A stretch of 5,415 bases of DNA, from the NCBI GenBank assembly GCA_958427155.1, contig CAUABB010000114.1:1-5415 (forward strand). Reading direction: 5' to 3'. The DNA is from an uncultured Oscillospiraceae bacterium (GTDB lineage Bacteria > Bacillota > Clostridia > Oscillospirales > Ruminococcaceae). The stretch's first letter is position 1. Every line of letters starts with the position of its first letter. The notes beneath the pieces were generated by a model. The model ran no database searches, had not been told where the DNA came from, and saw only the letters and a list, made by a program, of their open reading frames with translations. A program made the translations under genes and the position numbers. Of this stretch, positions 1-4,929 are shown one piece after another.

Positions 1-1313
1 TCATCCGACGCACTCTCTTTGGAATACTGCAGATTTGACTTAATCGTACCGGAAAAAAGTACTCCTTTCTGGGGTACAAAACCAATTTTTTCGCGGAGTT
101 CATGCTGGGAAATATCGCGGATATCCACACCGTCTATCAGAATCTGTCCCTTGGTTACATCATAAAACCGTACAATCAAATTGACCAATGTGGATTTCCC
201 ACTACCTGTGCTGCCGATAAAAGCAGTTGTCTCCCCTGGCTTTGCCGTAAAGCTGATATTTTTAAGGACCGGTTCGTCAGCTTTCGGATAGGTAAAGGAC
301 ACATCCCTAAATTCGACAACTCCTTTAAAATTCTCGCGAAAATGGATAGGAGTTTCTTTATCATTGATAACCGGATCAGTGGTGAGCACCTCGTTAATTC
401 GTTCCGCTGAAACGGAAGCGCGTGGGAGCATAATAAACATAACCGAAATCATAAGGAAGGACATAATAATCTGCATGGCATACTGCATAAAAGCCATCAT
501 ATCGCCCACCTGAATACTTCCCATATCGACCTGTCCTGCACCAACCCAGATGATCAACAACTGGACGCCATTCATGACAAACATCATAACCGGCATCATG
601 AAAACCATGATCCGATTGACAAAAAGATTGGTTTTAGTCAGATCACGGTTAACCTCGTCAAAACGTTCTTCCTCCCGTTTCTGGGTGTTGAAGGCACGAA
701 TGACCATCATGCCAGTCAAACTTTCACGGGTGACAAGATTGAGTTTATCCACTAATTTCTGAACCCGTTTAAAGCGCGGAACCGAAAGGGCAAAAATGAC
801 TAGCACAAAACCGATAACCACCAAAACGGCAACCGCGATGATCCAACTCAAATTCGGGCTCTTCCCAACTGCTTTTATAACTCCACCGATTCCCATGATC
901 GGCGCATAGAAAACAAAACGCAAAGCCATGACTGAAAGCATCTGAATCTGCTGAATATCGTTGGTTGTCCTTGTAATCAGAGAAGCGGTTGAAAAATGGT
1001 CAAATTCTGCATTGGAAAAGCTCTCTACCCTGCGAAAAACATCATGACGCAGATTCCGAGCTGTTCCCGCCGCAAGCTTGGCGGACAAATATCCTACCAG
1101 AATGGTGCAGGCGGCTCCCAAAAGCGCCACCAGCAGCATTTTTCCTCCCTCCGCAAGAATATAACTGGTATCGCCAATCACTATTCCATTGTTAACAATA
1201 TTGGACATGTAATCTGGCAAAGCGAGATCGGTCATCGCCTGTACAAAAAGAAGCCCAAAAATCAAAACAACCCAAAGAGCATATGGCTTAAAAAACTTGA
1301 TTAATTTTATCAT
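1..1313 (-). CDS. ABC exporter half-transporter, permease fused to ATP-binding domain (C-terminus cut by window edge)
   Basis: Membrane exporter subunit predicted to use ATP hydrolysis to move drugs, lipids or peptides outward. The window holds its first 437 residues, starting MIKLIKFFKPYALW. The membrane domain covers about residues 12-300, with hydrophobic segments near 12-26, 57-76, 130-146, 157-178, 236-256 and 278-297. The nucleotide-binding domain starts near 332 and shows an A-loop tyrosine (FTYP, Y342), Walker A GSTGSGKST at 367-375 and Q-loop glutamine Q415 (FVPQKG). The LSGGQ signature, Walker B and H-loop would lie beyond position 1. An in-frame TAA just upstream of the ATG fixes the start; the ribosome binding site is weak (GGGGG at 1326-1330, 12 nt away). 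The N-terminal sequence (ALPDYMSNIVNNGI) resembles clostridial exporters that act as heterodimers encoded by adjacent gene pairs, so a partner gene may lie to the left. That pairing is inferred, and the substrate cannot be told. Confidence 0.93.
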   Translation of the reverse strand, partial: MIKLIKFFKPYALWVVLIFGLLFVQAMTDLALPDYMSNIVNNGIVIGDTSYILAEGGKMLLVALLGAACTILVGYLSAKLAAGTARNLRHDVFRRVESFSNAEFDHFSTASLITRTTNDIQQIQMLSVMALRFVFYAPIMGIGGVIKAVGKSPNLSWIIAVAVLVVIGFVLVIFALSVPRFKRVQKLVDKLNLVTRESLTGMMVIRAFNTQKREEERFDEVNRDLTKTNLFVNRIMVFMMPVMMFVMNGVQLLIIWVGAGQVDMGSIQVGDMMAFMQYAMQIIMSFLMISVMFIMLPRASVSAERINEVLTTDPVINDKETPIHFRENFKGVVEFRDVSFTYPKADEPVLKNISFTAKPGETTAFIGSTGSGKSTLVNLIVRFYDVTKGQILIDGVDIRDISQHELREKIGFVPQKGVLFSGTIKSNLQYSKESASD

Positions 1314-1358
1314 ATTTTAATAAGGCCCCCATCGTCATTTCTTTTCTTTGTTTTCGTA

Positions 1359-1387
1359 TTTATACATTATCCACAATTCAAAGAAAA
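1359..1387 (-). promoter_or_regulatory. Weak candidate promoter for the ABC exporter gene
   Basis: On the minus strand a TATAAA box (1364-1359) lies 17 nt after a poor -35 match (TTTTCT, 1387-1382), about 45 nt before the exporter start. The -10 is reasonable but the -35 is not. It is proposed because the exporter seems separated from the upstream operon by over 200 nt and a possible terminator. Confidence 0.25.
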
Positions 1388-1443
1388 AAACTTGAACAAA
1401 ATGATAATAAAATAAGAATAAGGCATACTTTAGAGGAATCACT

Positions 1444-1473
1444 AAAAAGCCATAGATTTATCAATGACTTTTT
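1444..1473 (-). terminator. Candidate weak intrinsic terminator of the permease/ATPase operon
   Basis: The arms 1444-1449 (aaaaag) and 1468-1473 (cttttt) enclose further pairing. In minus-strand RNA the stem reads AAAAAGUCAU-U-GAU, a short AA-containing loop, then AUC-U-AUGGCUUUUU, with one G-U wobble and one U-U mismatch. The plus-strand RNA would have two real mismatches, so the fold favours the minus strand. It lies about 60 nt past the ATPase stop and ends in a U run. The stem is A/T-rich, so termination may be inefficient. Confidence 0.4.
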
Positions 1474-1532
1474 GTAGGTCAAACCATTGACTTCCGACTT
1501 CATATTATAAACTTACGGATAAATCTTAAAAC

Positions 1533-2261
1533 TCATCCAAGCAAGTGCCGAAACATTTTTTCAGGATTTTCTAAAAAATATCTTGTAATCTGATAATGCT
1601 CCGTTTTCCTATAATCAGTCTTCTCAATTCCCTTTTCAGAAAACAAAAAAACCTGAGATCCCGGAAAAGCCATTAAAATAGGAGAATGAGTCGCAATAAT
1701 AAACTGTGAACCTTGTTTGACTAAAGCATCAATTTCGACAATTAAGGTCATTAAACTCATAGGGGAGAGTGCCGCCTCCGGCTCATCAAGAATATAAAGC
1801 CCATTTCCGCCAAAACGATTCTGTACAAGGGACAAAAAGCTTTCACCATGAGACTGTCGGTGAAGAGAGGTTCCACCATAACTTTGTAACAAGGTTGAAT
1901 CCATTTCATCTATCTTGGTTGCGACATTAAAAAAGCTCTCAGCACGGAGAAAAAAGCCGTCTTTCGCAAAGCTGCTTTTAGCCAAGGTCAAGTGTCTCCA
2001 TAGTTCAGAATGAGATTGTACGGTAGAAAAGCAAAAATTTCGGGTGCCACCTTCCGCGTTGAACCCATATGCAATTGCAATCGCCTCAATCAGCGTTGAC
2101 TTTCCTGTTCCATTCTCGCCCACAAAAAAAGTTACATCGTGTTCCAGCTCGAGCTCGCCGTGCTCTTTTAAGTAACGAACCGCCGGAAGTTCGGAAAGGT
2201 AAGAACCTTTTTCAATCGGCTTACTGAGTATTATCTTATTGATGTATCGCCCTGAAAGCAA
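1533..2261 (-). CDS. Small AAA/ABC-type predicted ATPase (COG3910-like)
   Basis: Predicted soluble ATPase of 242 residues with the RecF/SMC/ABC type of nucleotide-binding fold. Visible motifs are Walker A GENGTGKST (48-56), an ABC-signature-like SHGES (137-141), Walker B LYILDEP (155-161, with D159 and E160) and the switch histidine in ATHSP (H192). There is no long coiled coil, TOPRIM nuclease or membrane segment, so this is a stand-alone ATPase and not an OLD-family nuclease or an ABC importer subunit. The length and the opening (RYINKIILSKP...YLSELPAVRYL) fit the COG3910 group, whose cellular role is not established. The start is TTG, chosen because AAGGGGG at 2268-2274 is 6 nt upstream and there is no nearby in-frame ATG. 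It lies 44 nt after the stop of the membrane protein gene with no terminator between them, so co-transcription is likely. Any link to transport energisation is speculative. Confidence 0.88.
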   Translation of the reverse strand: MLSGRYINKIILSKPIEKGSYLSELPAVRYLKEHGELELEHDVTFFVGENGTGKSTLIEAIAIAYGFNAEGGTRNFCFSTVQSHSELWRHLTLAKSSFAKDGFFLRAESFFNVATKIDEMDSTLLQSYGGTSLHRQSHGESFLSLVQNRFGGNGLYILDEPEAALSPMSLMTLIVEIDALVKQGSQFIIATHSPILMAFPGSQVFLFSEKGIEKTDYRKTEHYQITRYFLENPEKMFRHLLG

Positions 2262-2267
2262 TTTTAT

Positions 2268-2274
2268 CCCCCTT
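2268..2274 (-). promoter_or_regulatory. Ribosome binding site supporting the TTG start of the ATPase gene
   Basis: AAGGGGG on the minus strand, followed by a 6-nt spacer and TTG at 2261-2259. It is the reason for accepting a non-ATG start. Confidence 0.7.
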
Positions 2275-2305
2275 TTTAAGCTACCAAAGCCGACATAAAA
2301 GCTTG

Positions 2306-3394
2306 TTAAGTCACAGAGAAAAGTCCCATAAGCCCCCCTATCAGGATTGGATAAAGTCCAATCACACAGACAACCCGTAAAAGCTGAAATGTTGTAACTT
2401 TAGAGGTATCTGCTCCAAAATCACCTGCTATCAGAGAAAATTCAGACAGCCCTCCCGGTGCACAGCAAAAAAAGGCCGTTGGAAGACTCAAATTTGTAAA
2501 ACGGTAAAGCCCGAGGCTCAACGAGATACTAATCAGAAAATGTCCCAAAAGGAACAACAGTGCCGGAACAATGGCATCTTTAAGTCCAATCACTGCCGCC
2601 AGGGTAATCCCTTCCCCAATTAATGCACCAGAACAGATCTGCGCCCCTGTTTTAATTGGACGCGGCAGATAGGCATTTCCCCAAAAAATATTCTGCGCTG
2701 CAACCCCCGCCATCGCAAAGACAAGCGGACCCGCGGGAATTCCAATCAAAAAACCAATTGTTCCGCTCACGCCCCCAACTAAAACAGTCAACAGAAGATC
2801 CTTCCAACTATGTTTTTTTATAAAACCAGGGCCTTTTGATAAAGCTATCTTTTCTTCCTGGGGTTGCCGAAACCCCGAGGCCCCGTTTACAGGTCGCTGT
2901 CTCTTGAACAGACGCACTACCTGCGTTACAATCGGTGGAAACAGAGCGATCACCGAAATCAACCGAACCAGCTGAAGAATGGAAACAATAGAAGCATCAG
3001 CCCCCATATCAATGCTGATCAAAGACATATCAACAACTCCACCAGGAGCACAGCTAAACAAGGATGTTGCCAAATCGTATTCCGTAAAAAAGTAAAGCAA
3101 AAACCCCATCAGCAGAGTCAGCGTAATGACAAGTACAACGACACATACCGCCGGTTTCAGTACTTTTTTGAGCGCTAAAACATCCTCCTTTTTAATACCA
3201 ACGCCAATAAAAGCTCCTGCCACCATCTGAACAACTGTTTTAATTTCCATCGGTAAAAACGCATCCCCGGTAAAAATGTTGAGCAGCGCCACCGCAGCCA
3301 TGGCTCCAATCATCGCGCCGGCGGGAATATGGAATGCCTTGACGACAAGGCCACCTGCCACTGCCGCAAGAACGGTATAAAGCAAAGGGAGCAC
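2306..3394 (-). CDS. AbrB-family (COG3180-like) polytopic membrane protein
   Basis: Integral membrane protein of 362 residues, two homologous halves joined by a hydrophilic linker (about 163-198). Both halves carry the same landmarks: IPAG at 23 and 219, CAPGG at 115 and 311, GAD at 131 and 327, and a Q-L-(V/L)-R stretch at 141 and 337. Every pair is offset by exactly 196 residues. This matches the duplicated AbrB membrane domain (Pfam AbrB, TIGR03082 'Gneg_AbrB_dup'). The name is misleading: it is not the DNA-binding AbrB of Bacillus. Members are often annotated as putative ammonia monooxygenase or AbrB-family regulators but look like transporters; the substrate is unknown. About ten hydrophobic segments are visible. 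The start is the GTG at 3394, because the in-frame GTG at 3403 overlaps the AGGAGG ribosome binding site (3403-3408), which sits 8 nt before the chosen start. It is likely the first gene of an operon with the ATPase downstream. Confidence 0.9.
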   Translation of the reverse strand: MLPLLYTVLAAVAGGLVVKAFHIPAGAMIGAMAAVALLNIFTGDAFLPMEIKTVVQMVAGAFIGVGIKKEDVLALKKVLKPAVCVVVLVITLTLLMGFLLYFFTEYDLATSLFSCAPGGVVDMSLISIDMGADASIVSILQLVRLISVIALFPPIVTQVVRLFKRQRPVNGASGFRQPQEEKIALSKGPGFIKKHSWKDLLLTVLVGGVSGTIGFLIGIPAGPLVFAMAGVAAQNIFWGNAYLPRPIKTGAQICSGALIGEGITLAAVIGLKDAIVPALLFLLGHFLISISLSLGLYRFTNLSLPTAFFCCAPGGLSEFSLIAGDFGADTSKVTTFQLLRVVCVIGLYPILIGGLMGLFSVT

Positions 3395-3402
3395 ACAAAA
3401 CA

Positions 3403-3408
3403 CCTCCT
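3403..3408 (-). promoter_or_regulatory. Ribosome binding site deciding the start of the AbrB-family gene
   Basis: Perfect AGGAGG on the minus strand, 8 nt before GTG at 3394-3392. The upstream in-frame GTG at 3403-3401 shares its first G with this site and so cannot be the start served by it. Confidence 0.85.
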
Positions 3409-3439
3409 GAATTATCTGACATTTAGAATGAAAGCAGGG

Positions 3440-3456
3440 TTAATTGCTGGAATTAA
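3440..3456. repeat. Short dyad TTAATT-N5-AATTAA in the permease leader
   Basis: Perfect 6-bp arms around gctgg, 32 nt upstream of the permease ribosome binding site. It is A/T-rich, so chance is a real possibility; it could be a small leader hairpin or a protein-binding site. Confidence 0.4.
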
Positions 3457-3484
3457 AGAGATTTGGAATTGATTCGGCCTTTAC

Positions 3485-3499
3485 TTTAGAAAATCTAAA
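3485..3499. repeat. Dyad TTTAGA-AAA-TCTAAA in the permease leader
   Basis: Perfect 6-bp arms with a 3-bp centre. Its centre (3492) is 30 bp, about three helical turns, from that of the next dyad (3522), which has the same 6-3-6 layout. A pair of operator sites is possible. Confidence 0.45.
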
Positions 3500-3514
3500 A
3501 CACTGAAAAATCGC

Positions 3515-3529
3515 AGATAACGATTATCT
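3515..3529. promoter_or_regulatory. Fur/PerR-box-like dyad AGATAACGATTATCT
   Basis: Perfect 6-3-6 inverted repeat. Compared with the classical 7-1-7 Fur-box core TGATAATGATTATCA it matches 12 of 15 positions, differing at both ends and at one central base. It lies about 100 nt downstream of the predicted permease transcription start, so a repressor here would act as a roadblock unless another promoter exists closer. The identity of any binding protein is inferred from the motif only. Confidence 0.4.
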
Positions 3530-3632
3530 CAAATATCTGACCACACCTGTATGTTTTAGTTCTGTGCTGCTCAAAATCAAAAACGTCGCAAACAATTCGA
3601 TCAAACCGAAGATAAATTAAAATATTAAAAAC

Positions 3633-3661
3633 ATTATAGTATAAAAGGGAGAGAGGGTCAA
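3633..3661 (-). promoter_or_regulatory. Sigma-A-type promoter for the AbrB-family/ATPase operon
   Basis: On the minus strand TTGACC (3661-3656) and TATAAT (3638-3633) are separated by exactly 17 bp. This is 5 of 6 and 6 of 6 matches to the housekeeping consensus. Transcription would start near 3626, giving an untranslated leader of about 230 nt before the GTG at 3394. The -35 box lies in the loop and one arm of the terminator hairpin behind spoIID, so the two signals share bases. Confidence 0.8.
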
Positions 3662-3683
3662 CGCGACCCCCTCTCCCTTTTAT
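3641..3683 (-). terminator. Strong terminator hairpin after spoIID
   Basis: Two 19-nt arms (3641-3659 and 3665-3683) surround a 5-nt loop. The only imperfect pair is a G-U wobble in minus-strand RNA but an A-C mismatch in plus-strand RNA, so the fold is best on the minus strand, the direction of spoIID. It begins 8 nt after the spoIID stop and its distal arm ends CCCTTTTAT, giving a short U run. The plus strand also has a T-rich tail (3678-3689), so some bidirectional action is possible. Confidence 0.85.
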
Positions 3684-3690
3684 ATTTTTC

Positions 3691-4695
3691 TTAAAGTTCT
3701 GCCAATTCAATTCCAGTATAGTAATGCTTGAGAATTTCCTCGTATCCTTTCCCAGAACGCGCCATCTCATTTGCCCCATACTGACTCATTCCAACTCCAT
3801 GACCTAATCCTTTTGTTTTAAAGATATAACGATCTCCATCTTGCTGATAGCTCACCGTGAAATTTGCAGACGGTAAAGAAAAGGCCGCGCGGAGTTGTAT
3901 ACCACTCAAAGTCATACTTCCAACCTGCACCTCTGTGACTGTTCCAGAATCACTGGTTTTTTGAATTTTGAAGAGTTCCGCCTTCTCTCCTCCCAATACA
4001 ATATCTGGATACGCTGCTTTCAGGATTTTTTCCACTTCCGCATAAGATAATTCCTTTTCGCTGTTATAAGTTGGAGCGTTTTCATCTGCCACACTGTCAA
4101 CTGGAACCAGATATTCAAAAGCATTTCCCCATACTACTTCAGCAGACTCTGTTTTTCCAGAAGAAGTGGAGTGAAATGCAGCCGCAATCGGTTGATCCTG
4201 ATAAAGCATAACTTTACCAATCACCTCATCCACTGCATCACTGCACTTTTTCCAAAGTTCTTCCGCCTTATCTCCATACATTTCATTAAATTCCTCTCTG
4301 CTGACATACGCTTGATATTTAGAAGGATCGTCACTGAAATCTGCGCCATTCAAACTGCTGTCCTCTCCAGATTTTTGTACATCACGCAGCCGTAACGCAT
4401 AGGTATGCGCTGCAACCGCCTGTGCTTTGATTGCTTCCACCTCATAATCCATGGGGATCTCAGCTGCAACCACTCCTTTGATATAATCGGCTGCGGAAAG
4501 CTCTAAAACCTCATTTGTTTCCGTTCGGAGAAGTTTAAAGGTTCCAAGATCTGCCTTTACCTCTTCCTCTGAACTAGTAGAAGAAGATGTCTCCCCTCCA
4601 TCGGATTTAAAATCTGATGGGTTAATAAATGCGGTAAGCGGTATGCACAGTACTACCAGGAAAAACAGAAGAAAATGAAACAAGACTCGCTTCAT
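3691..4695 (-). CDS. spoIID: Stage II sporulation protein D (SpoIID), engulfment lytic transglycosylase
   Basis: SpoIID cleaves peptidoglycan glycan strands during engulfment, working in the mother-cell membrane with SpoIIM and SpoIIP. The protein has 334 residues, the usual family length. Residues 4-24 form a signal anchor (FHFLLFFLVVLCIPL), followed by a Ser/Glu-rich linker (about 34-48) and the SpoIID domain to the C-terminus. The catalytic glutamate is expected to be E79 in VVAAEIPMDYEVEAIKAQAV. Other hallmarks are AAFHSTSSGKTESAEVVWG (172-190) and GLGHGVGMSQYGA (296-308). In the second motif, the position after HST where a zinc-coordinating cysteine occurs in the C. difficile enzyme (as I recall) is serine here, suggesting a metal-free form like that of Bacillus. 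The ATG has a good AAAGGAG site (4702-4708) 6 nt upstream. It appears to be a single-gene transcript ended by the hairpin at 3641-3683; spoIIQ and spoIIID, frequent neighbours elsewhere, are not adjacent. Mother-cell sigma-E control is expected from the family, but I saw no convincing sigma-E promoter. Confidence 0.94.
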   Translation of the reverse strand: MKRVLFHFLLFFLVVLCIPLTAFINPSDFKSDGGETSSSTSSEEEVKADLGTFKLLRTETNEVLELSAADYIKGVVAAEIPMDYEVEAIKAQAVAAHTYALRLRDVQKSGEDSSLNGADFSDDPSKYQAYVSREEFNEMYGDKAEELWKKCSDAVDEVIGKVMLYQDQPIAAAFHSTSSGKTESAEVVWGNAFEYLVPVDSVADENAPTYNSEKELSYAEVEKILKAAYPDIVLGGEKAELFKIQKTSDSGTVTEVQVGSMTLSGIQLRAAFSLPSANFTVSYQQDGDRYIFKTKGLGHGVGMSQYGANEMARSGKGYEEILKHYYTGIELAEL

Positions 4696-4730
4696 TTGTT
4701 ACTCCTTTCAGTTTATGAAATTTTATTTGT

Positions 4731-4760
4731 TATATAATTCAAAATAAGTCATCATTTCAA
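4731..4760 (-). promoter_or_regulatory. Weak candidate promoter upstream of spoIID
   Basis: Minus-strand TTGAAA (4760-4755) and TATATA (4736-4731) with an 18-bp spacer, about 35 nt before the spoIID start. It resembles a sigma-A promoter of middling quality. Since spoIID is normally under sigma-E, this may be a chance match in A/T-rich DNA. Confidence 0.3.
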
Positions 4761-4771
4761 CTGGCTTATTT
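4742..4771. repeat. Ten-bp stem-loop in the spoIID/citrate synthase intergenic region
   Basis: The arms 4742-4751 and 4762-4771 pair fully in plus-strand RNA if one U-G wobble is allowed, around a 10-nt loop. No long U tail follows and both flanking genes point away, so it is not an obvious terminator. It overlaps the candidate spoIID promoter and could be an operator. Confidence 0.35.
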
Positions 4772-4775
4772 ATAT

Positions 4776-4790
4776 GCATTTAAAAAATGC
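4776..4790. repeat. Dyad GCATTT-AAA-AAATGC between spoIID and citrate synthase
   Basis: Perfect 6-bp arms with a 3-bp A/T centre, in the same 6-3-6 geometry as the dyads at 3485 and 3515 but with a different sequence. It lies about 80 nt upstream of spoIID and 53 nt before the citrate synthase -35 box. Confidence 0.4.
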
Positions 4791-4842
4791 AAGTTTCCTA
4801 ACTGAATTATTCGTTTTTGTTTTTTACCTCATAAATCCAACC

Positions 4843-4871
4843 TTGACGAGGCATAAAAAATGAATTAGAAT
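4843..4871 (+). promoter_or_regulatory. Sigma-A-type promoter for citrate synthase
   Basis: TTGACG (4843-4848), a 17-bp spacer, and TAGAAT (4866-4871), each 5 of 6 to consensus. Transcription would begin near 4878, giving a leader of about 50 nt that contains the small hairpin at 4889-4914. Confidence 0.8.
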
Positions 4872-4888
4872 AGATGTGATTATTTCAC

Positions 4889-4914
4889 TTGTCAGGTTAT
4901 CCTGGCTTGGACAA
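4889..4914 (+). promoter_or_regulatory. Small leader hairpin directly before the citrate synthase ribosome binding site
   Basis: TTGTC (4889-4893) can pair with GACAA (4910-4914), continuing with AGG (4894-4896) and CCT (4901-4903) around a TTAT loop; six bases bulge on the 3' side. The stem ends one base before AGGAGG (4916-4921). It may affect message stability or translation; no known riboswitch class is recognised. Confidence 0.35.
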
Positions 4915-4929
4915 CAGGAGGAAAGACCA

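Noticed and set aside
102..410. Plus-strand open frame of 102 codons
   Set aside because: It is antisense to the ABC exporter nucleotide-binding domain, which has clear Walker A and Q-loop motifs, and no good ribosome binding site was seen.
1461..1490. Alternative hairpin TCAATG...CATTGA and a TTGACC box (1482-1477) as a promoter
   Set aside because: The TTGACC has no matching -10 at 16-18 bp, and the hairpin has no U tract; it competes with the better fold at 1444-1473.
1533..2261. Defence-type ATPase (OLD or abortive-infection like) interpretation
   Set aside because: The protein is only the ATPase core, with no TOPRIM, HNH or other effector domain and no partner effector gene beside it; the permease neighbour and length fit a COG3910-like housekeeping ATPase better.
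3240..3422. Minus-strand frame starting ATG at 3422 over the permease start
   Set aside because: The AGGAGG lies inside this frame, and its translation is a Cys/Arg-rich shadow of the membrane protein N-terminus.
3495..3779. Minus-strand frame of 94 codons running from the end of spoIID through the terminator
   Set aside because: It overlaps the conserved SpoIID C-terminus in another frame and then reads through the terminator and promoter; no family resemblance.
4760..4800. Possible sigma-E promoter for spoIID (GCATATA as a -35 element)
   Set aside because: The -35-like GCATATA fits, but no acceptable CATACAAT-like -10 is found at the right distance.
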